The position numbers were made by a program, and so were the translations under genes. 32,028 nucleotides of DNA, taken from positions 1 to 32,028 of the forward strand of contig JASBYZ010000006.1 of assembly GCA_029983705.1 (NCBI GenBank), read 5' to 3'. The notes below the pieces were generated by a model. That model searched no databases, had not been told where the DNA came from, and saw nothing but the letters and a program-made list of their open reading frames with translations. Of this stretch, positions 1 to 8,162 are shown one piece after another. The first letter of the stretch is position 1. Each line of letters opens with the position of its first letter. The DNA is from Coriobacteriales bacterium. Its GTDB lineage: Bacteria; Actinomycetota; Coriobacteriia; Coriobacteriales; JAEZZM01.

Positions 1-801
1 ATAAAACAAGTGCAGGCAAGTAATCTCACCTCATACAGTGGGCTTAGTTCTGATATAGAAGAATTTAACTTATTAAGTGAGTCTTTTGATGCAATGTTGT
101 TGCGACTTTAAGATTCTTTCAGTGCACAAAAACGTTTTGTTACCCACGCGGCTCATGAATTTAAAACGCCTCTTGCACGAATGCAAGCTCAGCTTGAGCT
201 GTATGAAAGAGAGCGCCCGCTAAAACTTGAGTGCAATCATTCACTTAAAAAGACCCATGGACTCATGAAAGAGCAAGTGTATAAGATCAATGAGTTATTA
301 AAAGTGCTGCTTGATATAAGCGCACTCAAGAGCTTACCCACAAGCGATGTGGTTGATCTCGCTGCATTAATCGACGAGCTTTATTGTGACCTTGTTGATT
401 TAACGGAAGAAAAACAAGTTGCACTAGAAATTCCTACTAAGTCGTGTGAAGTTTTGGGTAACGACACACTTGCATATCGGATGCTTTTTTATGTCATAGA
501 AAATGCAATTAAGTAGAATAAGCCAGGTGGTTTTGTAAACATTTCAGTTTTTAAAAACATAAAGCAGAGGCGTGCACATATTATTATACGTGTTTAGTGG
601 GCTGGAAGTAAGTGAAAAGGAGCGTAAATAGCTTTTTAAGCTCTTTTTAGAAGTGCTAATTCAAGCACTCAGCAGGCTGATGGGTTTGGTTTGGGGCTTG
701 CCTTAGTAAAAGATTTTGTGGACTTACATGAAGGCTCAATATGTATAAACAATAACAAAGATGCAGGTATGAGCGTCGAAATCGCAATTCAATATATATA
801 A
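1..801 (+). pseudogene. Decayed sensor histidine kinase (HAMP/HisKA/HATPase remnant)
   Basis: Frame 1 reads as the C-terminal half of a two-component sensor kinase and runs off the left edge. A HAMP-like tail is followed by the phospho-acceptor H-box, AAHEFKTPLA, with its His codon at 154-156. Next come a dimerisation helix, the N-box ENAIK at about 499-513, and a G-box, GFGLGLALVKDF, at about 682-717, ending at TAA 799-801. The frame is broken by TAA at 109-111 (where Glu is expected), TAG at 514-516 (just after ENAIK, where Tyr or similar is expected) and TAG at about 592. Between about 600 and 650 the reading shifts to another frame (VSEKERK, then a stop, then LFKLF) and back. At least four lesions, with motif order intact, indicate a dead gene rather than a sequencing slip. 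The longest surviving open stretch (181-516) holds only the HisKA region. No partner response regulator is visible; it would lie upstream. Confidence 0.88.
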
Positions 802-807
802 GTTAAA

Positions 808-854
808 ATACTTTATGTAGTAGTAATAATAAAATAAAGCACAATATATTGTGT
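808..854. promoter_or_regulatory. Tandem NrdR boxes upstream of nrdD
   Basis: Positions 839-854 read GCACAATATATTGTGT, a near-perfect match to the 16-bp palindromic NrdR box (acaCwAtATaTwGtgt). A weaker candidate, ATACTTTATGTAGTAG, occupies 808-823, matching 11 of 16 positions. The two are 31 bp apart, the three-turn spacing typical of paired NrdR boxes. NrdR is the ATP-cone repressor of ribonucleotide reductase operons; its gene is not in this window. A possible -10, CATAAT, lies at 889-894 without a convincing -35. The proximal box is well supported; the distal one rests mainly on its spacing. Confidence 0.75.
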
Positions 855-923
855 TTAGAGTCTTTCTTTTTGTGTGTGTCTGTACTATCATAATCTTCGT
901 CAAAAAATTTATAGAGCGGAGAC

Positions 924-3116
924 GTGAGTAAGATGAACATCATTAAGCGCAATGGTGCAGAAGTGCAATTTGATAAAGAAAAAATTGTTAACGCTATTAG
1001 AAAAGCTAATAATCAAAGTAAGTATGCCCCAGAGCTTTCTGAAGAACAAATCCTATCAATTGGCAATCTTATAGAAAATCATTGTGAACAAGTTAAACGC
1101 TCTTTAAATGTTGAAGAAATTCAAGAATTAGTTGAAACTCAGATAATCTTACATAAGGCACCAGAAACTGCTAAGCGCTATATTCGTTATCGTTTTACCA
1201 GATCTCTCGCAAGAAAAGCAAATACGACTGATGAACAAATTCTTTCTTTAATTGACTGCAATAATGAAGAAGTTAAGCAGGAAAATTCAAATAAAAACCC
1301 TACCGTAAATTCTGTTCAAAGAGACTACATGGCAGGAGAGGTAAGTAAAGACCTCTGTAAACGTATTTTGCTCCCTAAAGATGTTGTTGACGCACATGAA
1401 GAGGGCATTATTCATTTTCACGATTCAGATTATTTTGCCCAACACATGCATAACTGTGATTTAGTTAACCTAGAAGATATGCTCCAAAATGGCACAGTAA
1501 TTTCTGAAACAAGAATTGATAAACCACGCTCTTTTTCAACCGCATGTAATATTGCAACTCAAATAATTGCTCAAGTTGCTTCAAATCAATACGGTGGCCA
1601 GTCTATATCGCTTGCGCACTTGGCACCCTTTGTTCAGGTATCTCGTGAGAAGTATCTAGAGCAAACACAGACAGAAATTGCACGTTTTGGCATTGAGGCT
1701 ACGGATGAGCAAGTAAGGGCTTTGGTAGAACAGCGCGTGCGTGATGAAATTAAAAGGGGCGTGCAAACGATTCAGTATCAGGTAGTAACCCTACTTACTA
1801 CCAATGGACAGGCTCCGTTTGTAACCGTATTTATGTATTTGGCAGAGGCAAAAAACCAACAAGAAAAAGATGACCTTGCACTTATTATTGAAGAAGTGCT
1901 CAAGCAAAGGATACAGGGTACAAAAAATGAGGCGGGCGTTTGGGTAACTCCTGCGTTTCCAAAACTAATTTATGTTCTTGAAGAAGATAACATTTCAGAA
2001 GATTCTCCGTACTGGTCCCTCACTAAACTCGCAGGGGAGTGCTCTGCAAAGCGCATGGTACCAGACTATATCTCTGAAAAGGTAATGAAAACAAACAAGA
2101 TTGATCAAAATGGAGATGGACAGTGCTACACCTGTATGGGGTGCAGGTCATTTTTAACACCTTACGTTGATGAAGCGGGAAAGCCAAAATACTACGGTAG
2201 ATTTAACCAGGGAGTAGTAACCATTAACCTGGTTGATGTGGCTTTAACTGCAGTTGAAACCTTAGGTGATGTTTCAAAGTTTTGGGATATCTTAGACGAT
2301 AGATTAGATTTATGCCATAAGGCGCTACGCATGCGCCATGAACGCTTAAAGGGTACATCCAGTGATGCAGCTCCAATATTATGGCAGCATGGTGCGCTTG
2401 CACGCCTTAAAAAAGGCGAAACAATAGATAAGCTTCTCTACAATGGCTATTCCACAATATCTTTAGGATATGCAGGTCTTTGGGAATGCGTATATGCTTT
2501 AAGCAAAGAGAAGCTCACCGAAGAAGAGGGTAAGAAGCTTGGTCTTCAAATTCTCCAAAGACTTAACGATGCGTGTGCGCAGTGGAAAGCAGAAGAACAC
2601 ATTGATTATTCTGTATATGGAACACCGCTTGAGTCAACTACCTATAAATTTGCTAAAAACTTACAGAGAAGATTTGGCATTATAGAAGGTGTTACCGACA
2701 AAAATTATATTACCAATTCTTATCATGTTCATGTAACAGAAGAAATTGATGCTTTTAGCAAACTTAAGCTTGAGTCAACATTTCAAAAACTTTCACCAGG
2801 AGGTGCCATCTCATACATAGAGGTCCCAAATATGCAGCATAACCTTGAGGCAGTGCTTGAAGTGCTTAAGTATATTTACGACAACATTATGTATGCAGAG
2901 ATTAATACCAAGTCTGACTACTGCCAGGTTTGCGGCTTTAACGGCGAGATTCAAATTGTTGAAAGAAACAATAAACTTATTTGGGAATGCCCAAATTGCG
3001 GTTGTACCGATGAAAACAAATTAAATGTTGCCCGCAGAACCTGCGGATATATTGGTACACAGTTTTGGAACCAAGGCAGAACTCAAGAAATTAAAGAAAG
3101 AGTGCTACATCTCTAA
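924..3116 (+). CDS. nrdD: Anaerobic (class III) ribonucleoside-triphosphate reductase, catalytic subunit
   Basis: Reduces ribonucleoside triphosphates to deoxyribonucleotides using an oxygen-sensitive glycyl radical. The 730-residue length is normal for the family. An ATP-cone regulatory domain fills about residues 1-95. The family signatures FSTACNIATQII and GQCYTCMGCRSFL follow in the barrel. Near the C terminus are the four zinc-ribbon cysteines (CQVCG and CPNCGC) and the glycyl-radical loop RRTCGYIG, with the radical glycine at residue 708. The called start is GTG 924, only 2 nt after GGAG (918-921). ATG 933, 11 nt from the same GGAG, is an equally reasonable start three codons in, giving MNIIKRNG. 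The stop overlaps the nrdG start by one base (TAATG), so the two form an operon, probably repressed by NrdR through the upstream boxes. Confidence 0.97.
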   Translation: MSKMNIIKRNGAEVQFDKEKIVNAIRKANNQSKYAPELSEEQILSIGNLIENHCEQVKRSLNVEEIQELVETQIILHKAPETAKRYIRYRFTRSLARKANTTDEQILSLIDCNNEEVKQENSNKNPTVNSVQRDYMAGEVSKDLCKRILLPKDVVDAHEEGIIHFHDSDYFAQHMHNCDLVNLEDMLQNGTVISETRIDKPRSFSTACNIATQIIAQVASNQYGGQSISLAHLAPFVQVSREKYLEQTQTEIARFGIEATDEQVRALVEQRVRDEIKRGVQTIQYQVVTLLTTNGQAPFVTVFMYLAEAKNQQEKDDLALIIEEVLKQRIQGTKNEAGVWVTPAFPKLIYVLEEDNISEDSPYWSLTKLAGECSAKRMVPDYISEKVMKTNKIDQNGDGQCYTCMGCRSFLTPYVDEAGKPKYYGRFNQGVVTINLVDVALTAVETLGDVSKFWDILDDRLDLCHKALRMRHERLKGTSSDAAPILWQHGALARLKKGETIDKLLYNGYSTISLGYAGLWECVYALSKEKLTEEEGKKLGLQILQRLNDACAQWKAEEHIDYSVYGTPLESTTYKFAKNLQRRFGIIEGVTDKNYITNSYHVHVTEEIDAFSKLKLESTFQKLSPGGAISYIEVPNMQHNLEAVLEVLKYIYDNIMYAEINTKSDYCQVCGFNGEIQIVERNNKLIWECPNCGCTDENKLNVARRTCGYIGTQFWNQGRTQEIKERVLHL

Positions 3117-3637
3117 TGTATTATGGAGCCATTAAATATAACGATATAGCAAATGGCCCGGGGGTAAGAACAGCGGTCTTTGTCTCAGGGTGTACTCTGA
3201 AGTGCAAGGGCTGCTTTCAACCTGAAACGTGGGATTTTAACTATGGCACAAAATATACCAAAGAAACTCAAGAAGAAATTTTAGAATCTCTAAAACCTGA
3301 TTGGATTTTAGGACTAACCGTTTTAGGCGGTGAGCCCTTTGAACCAAAGAATCAAAAAGAAGTCTATGAGCTTATAGCGTCTACAAAACAAGCCTTTCCA
3401 AATAAAACAGTTTGGCTGTATACAGGACATACCTTACAAGAGCTTTATCAAAGTGGAAAAGTTCGGACTGAATATACCGATAAAATCATGGACTTACTTG
3501 ATGTGATGGTTGAGGGTAGGTTTGTTCTTGCCAAAAGAAATCTAAACTTAGATTTTTGCGGTAGTGAAAATCAACGGGTTATAGATATGAAAAAGACACG
3601 CTTGCAACAAACGCCTGTTCTATGGACGCGCGAATAA
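3116..3637 (+). CDS. nrdG: Anaerobic ribonucleotide reductase activating protein (radical SAM activase)
   Basis: Installs the glycyl radical on NrdD by reductive cleavage of S-adenosylmethionine, releasing 5'-deoxyadenosine. The 173-residue protein has the radical-SAM CX3CX2C motif early (GCTLKCKGCF), preceded by the glycine-rich DIANGPGVRTAVFVSGC segment typical of NrdG, and the SAM-binding LGGEPF motif in the middle. Its ATG shares the final A of the nrdD stop codon, implying translational coupling. It is followed by 76 bp with no clear terminator before the deaminase gene, so read-through into that gene is plausible. Confidence 0.96.
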   Translation: MYYGAIKYNDIANGPGVRTAVFVSGCTLKCKGCFQPETWDFNYGTKYTKETQEEILESLKPDWILGLTVLGGEPFEPKNQKEVYELIASTKQAFPNKTVWLYTGHTLQELYQSGKVRTEYTDKIMDLLDVMVEGRFVLAKRNLNLDFCGSENQRVIDMKKTRLQQTPVLWTRE

Positions 3638-3713
3638 GATTTTATCGCTGTGCTCTCCATACTCATGTTACTATCAACAAATAAGTAAATCATATAAGAA
3701 AGAGATTGTAGCT

Positions 3714-5024
3714 ATGGCCATACTATTTAGTGATGTATCCGTACTAACAGAAGATATGGACATCCGTGAACATATGGATGTCTTGGTTGAAGGAGAAGTA
3801 TTTTCTTCTATTAAAAATCATAATGACACCTGTGAATCTGATCAAAAAGCAAAGGGCACACAAGTTATAGATGGTAGAAAAAAGGTATTATTGCCAGGTT
3901 TTATTAACACGCATTCACATGCTCCAATGACCATTGTTAGAGGTGTAGGTGAGGGTCTACCACTGTCAAGCTGGTTAAATGATGCAATATGGCCGATTGA
4001 AGGCAAGCTTGATGAAGACGCAGCATACTGGGCAAGCCTACTTGCAAATGCAGAAATGCTTAAATTTGGCTGCACCTCTTATTCTGATATGTACTTTTTT
4101 ACCAAAGCCCGCATTAAAGCAGCTCAAGAGGCTGGTATCAAGATGAATATTTGTGATGGTGCCACCATGGTTTTTGTTGATACAGACTATGATAGTCTGG
4201 AAGTTAAAAAAATCAATGACTGGCTTATGACAGAAGTTCATGGCAAAGGTAATGGAAAAATCCGTGCCGAGTTTTGTATTCATGGTGAATATACCACTCC
4301 GCAAAGCATGATAGAGCGTGTGGTGTATGAAGCTCACAAGTACAATACAGGAATTCATCTTCATCTATCAGAAACAAAAAATGAAGTTGAGGAATGTAAA
4401 GAACGCCATCAAGGTATGAGTCCTGTTGAGTACTTTAATGCTTTAGGTGTTTTTGATCTGCCTGTTACTGCTGCCCATTGTGTATGGACTGACGATAATG
4501 ACCTAGATATCCTAAAAGCCAAAAATGTTTCCTGTGCAATTAACCCAGCATCAAACATGAAGCTTGGAAGTGGATTTGCACCAGTTGCGCGTATGCTTGA
4601 AAAGGGTATTAGCGTTTGCCTGGGCACCGATGGCGTTGCTTCTAATAATGCACTCAACATGCTACGAGATGCGTACTTATTTGCTTTAATTTATAAGGGG
4701 GCAGACCTTGACCCTACGGTTGCAGGGCCAAAGGATGTTATGCGTGCGATGACCGTAAATGGTGCAAAAGCCCAAGGTAGAGCAGATACCGGACGTATTA
4801 GAGAAGGCTTTAAGGCCGATGCATGCCTCTTTAACTTAGATGAGGTGTCAATGGTGCCTTGCACAGACGTTCTTAGCAATATTATTTATTCAAGCAATGG
4901 ATCTGAAATTGAGCTTACTATGGTTGATGGTGAGGTATTGTATAAAGACGGCAGCTTTACTCATATTGATATTGAAAAAGTAAAGCATGAGCTTGCCGCC
5001 GCCTTTGAAAGAATTACAGCTTAA
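3714..5024 (+). CDS. mtaD: Amidohydrolase: 5'-methylthioadenosine / S-adenosylhomocysteine / 5'-deoxyadenosine deaminase family
   Basis: A metal-dependent deaminase of the ATZ/TRZ amidohydrolase superfamily, 436 residues, the usual length. The metal site is complete: H67-x-H69 in NTHSH, H215-L-H217 in IHLHLSE, H255 in AAHC and D306 in GTDG. The LLPGFINTHSH entry and the SNMKLGSG segment are typical of MTA/SAH deaminases, which convert adenosyl by-products to the inosyl form. Homologues differ in preference among MTA, SAH and 5'-deoxyadenosine, and sequence reading alone cannot fix which is used here. The gene lies just downstream of nrdDG and ends tail-to-tail (4-nt overlap) with a purine nucleoside phosphorylase gene, which could cleave the deaminated product. 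The assignment to the family is secure; the exact substrate is not. Confidence 0.88.
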   Translation: MAILFSDVSVLTEDMDIREHMDVLVEGEVFSSIKNHNDTCESDQKAKGTQVIDGRKKVLLPGFINTHSHAPMTIVRGVGEGLPLSSWLNDAIWPIEGKLDEDAAYWASLLANAEMLKFGCTSYSDMYFFTKARIKAAQEAGIKMNICDGATMVFVDTDYDSLEVKKINDWLMTEVHGKGNGKIRAEFCIHGEYTTPQSMIERVVYEAHKYNTGIHLHLSETKNEVEECKERHQGMSPVEYFNALGVFDLPVTAAHCVWTDDNDLDILKAKNVSCAINPASNMKLGSGFAPVARMLEKGISVCLGTDGVASNNALNMLRDAYLFALIYKGADLDPTVAGPKDVMRAMTVNGAKAQGRADTGRIREGFKADACLFNLDEVSMVPCTDVLSNIIYSSNGSEIELTMVDGEVLYKDGSFTHIDIEKVKHELAAAFERITA

Positions 5025-5863
5025 AGCTTTTTTAGCATTCCTATAATAATATCAACAATGATAGGAGCTCCAAGGGCTGCATTATTAAGCGTATGTTCAG
5101 CATTGAGCACCTCATCACTTAAACCTGCTGCGGCATTTGAGATCATAGAGATGCCAAAGACCTCCATACCCATGTGTTTTGCAGCAATGGCTTCTGGCAC
5201 GCTTGACATACCAACAGCATCAGCGCCAAGTGCAGCAAAGGCACGAATTTCTGCAGGAGTTTCAAAGCTTGGCCCAGAGGTGGCAAGGTAGACACCGTGG
5301 GAAACTGGCAGGGATGGGGTTATTTCTGTAAGTACCTCATCGGCAAGCGCTCTTAATTTTTTACTATATACCTCTTGCATATCAAAAAATCTCTCGCCAA
5401 GCTTATCGGGATTTGCTCCAATAAGAGGGTTTATGCCAAGCATATTAATATGATCATCAATAATCATGAGAGATGCTTCTCTAAGGTTTTCACGTATTCC
5501 ACCTGCTGCATTTGTAATAAAGAGCGTCTTTGCACCCAGCTCGTGAAGAAATCTTGTGCCAAATACAAGATCTTGTGCGCTGTATCCTTCATAGTAGTGA
5601 ACACGCCCCTGCAAGCAGGCAACAGATATATTGTTAAGTTTGCCTATTACAAGCTTACCTTCGTGTCCAGGAGCTGTGCTTTGAGGCATATGGGGGATAT
5701 CGCTATAAGGTATCGTGATTTGATCTTCAAGTGCATCAGCAATAGCAGAGAGCCCAGATCCTAAAATAATTCCCACACTAACTTCTGTTAGACATATCTT
5801 TGTTACTGCCTCTTTCGCTTCATGCAAAGATGCGTATAAAGTATCGAGCTTAAAGGTATTCAA
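5021..5863 (-). CDS. punA: Purine nucleoside phosphorylase, trimeric 6-oxopurine type
   Basis: Phosphorolyses inosine/guanosine-type nucleosides to a free base plus ribose 1-phosphate. The 280-residue sequence has the family elements in order: phosphate-binding GSGLSAIAD, the PGHEGKLVIG loop, CLQGRVHYYEGY, ITNAAGGI, GPSFETPAEIR (carrying the purine-contacting Glu) and MSSVPEAIAAKHMG, then GISMISNAAAG with the Asn that favours 6-oxopurines. Its stop (5021-5023) overlaps the stop of the converging deaminase gene. A TATAAT-like -10 lies on this strand at 5903-5908, but the -35 is poor. The pairing with an adenosyl-compound deaminase suggests salvage of hypoxanthine-containing 5'-modified nucleosides as well as ordinary nucleosides; this is inference. 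Confidence 0.93.
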   Translation of the reverse strand: MNTFKLDTLYASLHEAKEAVTKICLTEVSVGIILGSGLSAIADALEDQITIPYSDIPHMPQSTAPGHEGKLVIGKLNNISVACLQGRVHYYEGYSAQDLVFGTRFLHELGAKTLFITNAAGGIRENLREASLMIIDDHINMLGINPLIGANPDKLGERFFDMQEVYSKKLRALADEVLTEITPSLPVSHGVYLATSGPSFETPAEIRAFAALGADAVGMSSVPEAIAAKHMGMEVFGISMISNAAAGLSDEVLNAEHTLNNAALGAPIIVDIIIGMLKKL

Positions 5864-5978
5864 GGAACATCCTTTCTGTATATGTTTTACGTCTGCCTAT
5901 CTATTATACGTTTGTATTTTTATGTATAGGGGAAGGAAGTTAACAATATAAAATCTGAATTAAAGGAGTTAAAAATAT

Positions 5979-6449
5979 ATGTTATACGATATTGAGGTAC
6001 TCGATAGTGAAGGTAAGAAAATAAAATTAGAAGAATATGCGGGCAAAGTGTTGCTGATTGTAAATACAGCAACTAAATGTGGCTTTACTCCTCAATATGA
6101 AGGTTTAGAGACCTTATATAAAAAATATAAGGATAGAGGTTTTGAAATTCTTGATTTTCCCTGTAATCAATTTGGCCATCAAGCTCCAGGATCTCTAGAA
6201 GAAATCAACCAGTTTTGTGCCTTAAATTACGGAATAAGTTTTAGAAGATTTGAAAAAATAGATGTTAATGGTGAACATACTCATCCCTTATACAAGTTTC
6301 TCAAAAACCAAGAAGGTGGCTTGCTTGGAGACAAAATAAAGTGGAACTTTACCAAATTTTTAATTGATAGAGAAGGAAAAGTTGTAGATAGATTTGCTCC
6401 AACTACAAAGCCTGAACAAATCGAAAGTAAGATTGAAAAGTTATTATAA
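5979..6449 (+). CDS. Glutathione peroxidase-family thiol peroxidase (Cys type)
   Basis: A cytosolic peroxidase of the GPX family, 156 residues, without a signal peptide. The catalytic tetrad is present: C34 (replacing selenocysteine) in TKCGFTPQY, Q68 in FGHQAPG, and W122-N123 in KWNFTKF. C62 sits in the conserved FPCNQF, and C80 in FCALNYG is at the position of the resolving cysteine in thioredoxin-dependent members. That arrangement, with no sign of a glutathione system nearby, suggests reduction by thioredoxin. AAAGGAG at about 5963-5969 is an acceptable ribosome-binding site. It is followed directly by a bidirectional hairpin terminator. Confidence 0.94.
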   Translation: MLYDIEVLDSEGKKIKLEEYAGKVLLIVNTATKCGFTPQYEGLETLYKKYKDRGFEILDFPCNQFGHQAPGSLEEINQFCALNYGISFRRFEKIDVNGEHTHPLYKFLKNQEGGLLGDKIKWNFTKFLIDREGKVVDRFAPTTKPEQIESKIEKLL

Positions 6450-6483
6450 AAAATGGGCACCTGTAAAAAGGCGCCCATTTTTC
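6450..6483. terminator. Bidirectional terminator between gpx and the hydroxyacyl-CoA dehydrogenase gene
   Basis: AAAATGGGC (6451-6459 region) pairs with GCCCATTTT on the far side, with an inner ACCT/AGGC pairing carrying one mismatch around the loop. A-rich and T-rich flanks give a U-tail in both directions, fitting the convergent genes on either side. Confidence 0.85.
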
Positions 6484-6526
6484 ATATGAGTATCAATATG
6501 AGTATCAACTTCTACCAAGACAACAT

Positions 6527-7495
6527 TTAAGCAATAATATTGCCGCGCTCATCATAGGTATAAAAACCTTTGCCGCTTGCTTTACCCAGTCTGCCTTCTT
6601 GGATCATTTTTTCATACATTGCTACGGCTTTGCCTGCTAAGCTTGAAGGATCATCTGCTCCTGGTTTTGCCTTTGCAAGATTGTAGGGGGTATAAATACC
6701 AACTACATCTAAAATTTCAAAAGGACCGAGTGGTGCGCCGGTACTAATTTTCCAGGTTTTATCGATATCTTTAAAATCTGCAATTTCTCCGACGAAAAGG
6801 TCTTGTGCCGAATTTAGGAGTGGTACCAATAAAGAATTGAGTATGTAGCCAGGTTGTTCTTTGTTTATTACAACTGGCACCATACCAATTTCTTTTGCAA
6901 ATTTCACAACAGCATCTTTTGTTTCAGGTGCTGTATTAGGATGAACCATAATCTCGCCAACATTCATACGCCAAATGTTGTTAGCAAAGTGAAAGTGAAG
7001 GTATTTTTCTTCTCGTTTTGTATCTTTTGCAAAAGTCGAAGGAAGCATTGTTGATGAATTACTTGCAACAATAGTTTTTTCTGGTAGGAGTGTAGATAGC
7101 GTCTTAAAAAATTCATGTTTAACATCTGCTACCTCAGCTACTGCTTCTATAAGAAAGTCTGCATCTGTAACAGCTTTTGCAAGATCTGTTTCAAAAGAAA
7201 TATTGTTATAAGCATCTTTTAAAGTGCTTATTAATTGGTCAATTTTTTCTTCGGTAATTGTTGAAAAATCATCGATAAGACCACGGGCATAGTTGGGGTG
7301 CTCTTTACCAATCTCTTTTTTGGCACCTTCAAGGTCAGCGAGGTATGCTTGGAAAAATTTTTCAAGCTTTTGTTTAGAGCGCTCTATAGATTCTTCGCTT
7401 CTTAGCCAAAAAGTAACGTGTTTGCCTTTATAGGCAGACTGAAGACCAATTTGGCTGCCCAAAACGCCGCCACCTGCTACTACAAGATTTTTCAT
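6527..7495 (-). CDS. 3-hydroxyacyl-CoA dehydrogenase family protein
   Basis: An NAD-dependent dehydrogenase of the 3-hydroxyacyl/3-hydroxybutyryl-CoA family, 322 residues (the single-function form is usually 280-320). The Rossmann motif GGGVLG starts at residue 8. The expected SNSSTM segment is at 145-150. The catalytic dyad appears as H169 in HFANN (the family normally has HFFNP, so Pro is replaced by Asn) and E181 in VGEIM. The C-terminal helical domain (PGYILNSLLVPLLNSA, TGAPLGPFEILDVVG) is complete. An extended, charged stretch at about 40-90 is longer than in many homologues. There is no thiolase, crotonase or acyl-CoA dehydrogenase nearby, so its pathway is unclear. A clear AGGAG lies just upstream of the ATG. 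Confidence 0.88.
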   Translation of the reverse strand: MKNLVVAGGGVLGSQIGLQSAYKGKHVTFWLRSEESIERSKQKLEKFFQAYLADLEGAKKEIGKEHPNYARGLIDDFSTITEEKIDQLISTLKDAYNNISFETDLAKAVTDADFLIEAVAEVADVKHEFFKTLSTLLPEKTIVASNSSTMLPSTFAKDTKREEKYLHFHFANNIWRMNVGEIMVHPNTAPETKDAVVKFAKEIGMVPVVINKEQPGYILNSLLVPLLNSAQDLFVGEIADFKDIDKTWKISTGAPLGPFEILDVVGIYTPYNLAKAKPGADDPSSLAGKAVAMYEKMIQEGRLGKASGKGFYTYDERGNIIA

Positions 7496-7510
7496 TATGT
7501 CTCCTTATAT

Positions 7511-7533
7511 TTTTATCTCTCACAAAGATAAAA
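7511..7533. repeat. 8-bp inverted repeat in the 5' region of the dehydrogenase gene
   Basis: TTTTATCT (7511-7518) and AGATAAAA (7526-7533) are perfect inverted arms separated by 7 nt, about 15 bp upstream of the dehydrogenase ATG on the minus strand. It could be an operator or an mRNA hairpin next to the ribosome-binding site. No known consensus is recognised. Confidence 0.5.
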
Positions 7534-7616
7534 GTGTATGTACCCTTATTCTTTCAAAATGTGACTATAATTTTAAAAGACTGGATGAAAATATCGGTGA
7601 GTAGAAAACTTTAGAT

Positions 7617-8156
7617 TTACATTTTAAAAAAGTCTGCCTGCTTAAATGAAAATAAGGGAGCTATGACTGAGAAGGGAAAACTTTCTATAAGTGTGTTGTA
7701 TCTTTGAACGTTGCTATTGTACGCACGTCTGCCTGCAGCAATGTTATCTTCTATATTTATTAATGCCTCTGCAAGCTGGACGTATGACTTATGAGCCTTT
7801 AATTCTGGATATGCTTCAATACGAGCAATCATCGAGAGCACAAGCTTTGATACTTGGGCGTCGTTTTCAAGTAAAACTGTTTGCACGCTGCTATCAATAA
7901 TTAAATTCCTAAGTTCAATGAGCCTTTCTAGCGTTTGAGATTCAAATTGTGCATGAGCTTGACTTATTTTTACTAAATTTGGGATCAGATCGTAGCGTTT
8001 TTGTAAGTAAACATCCACAGAAGAAAAGCTTTGTGCGACCTTATTTCTCAAAGTAATAGCTCTATTGTATTGTATGAATGTCCAAGCTGCACAGACGATT
8101 AGTATCAGTACTAGGACAAAACTAATGAGTTCTAGGAGCGAATTGAGGACGTTCAT
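7617..8156 (-). CDS. lemA: LemA family membrane protein
   Basis: A 179-residue LemA-type protein. One N-terminal membrane segment (about residues 9-27, SFVLVLILIVCAAWTF) is followed by the hallmark segment: a run of helix with AQSFSSVDVYLQKRYDLIPNLV, then EAYPELKAH and LINIEDNIAAGRRAYNSNV, the conserved LemA core. LemA proteins are small, mostly extracytoplasmic helical bundles of poorly defined role. The gene starts 6 nt after the stop of the upstream membrane-protein gene, so the two are co-transcribed. The Shine-Dalgarno (GGAG) lies inside the end of that upstream gene. Confidence 0.93.
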   Translation of the reverse strand: MNVLNSLLELISFVLVLILIVCAAWTFIQYNRAITLRNKVAQSFSSVDVYLQKRYDLIPNLVKISQAHAQFESQTLERLIELRNLIIDSSVQTVLLENDAQVSKLVLSMIARIEAYPELKAHKSYVQLAEALINIEDNIAAGRRAYNSNVQRYNTLIESFPFSVIAPLFSFKQADFFKM

Positions 8157-8162
8157 AAACTA

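Noticed and set aside
181..516. The 111-residue open frame as a stand-alone small protein gene
   Set aside because: It is the HisKA segment of a larger broken kinase; recognisable kinase sequence continues in frame on both sides beyond the stops.
4038..4660. Open frames on the minus strand opposite the deaminase gene
   Set aside because: They are shadows of a strongly supported metal-dependent deaminase and show no family motifs or ribosome-binding sites.
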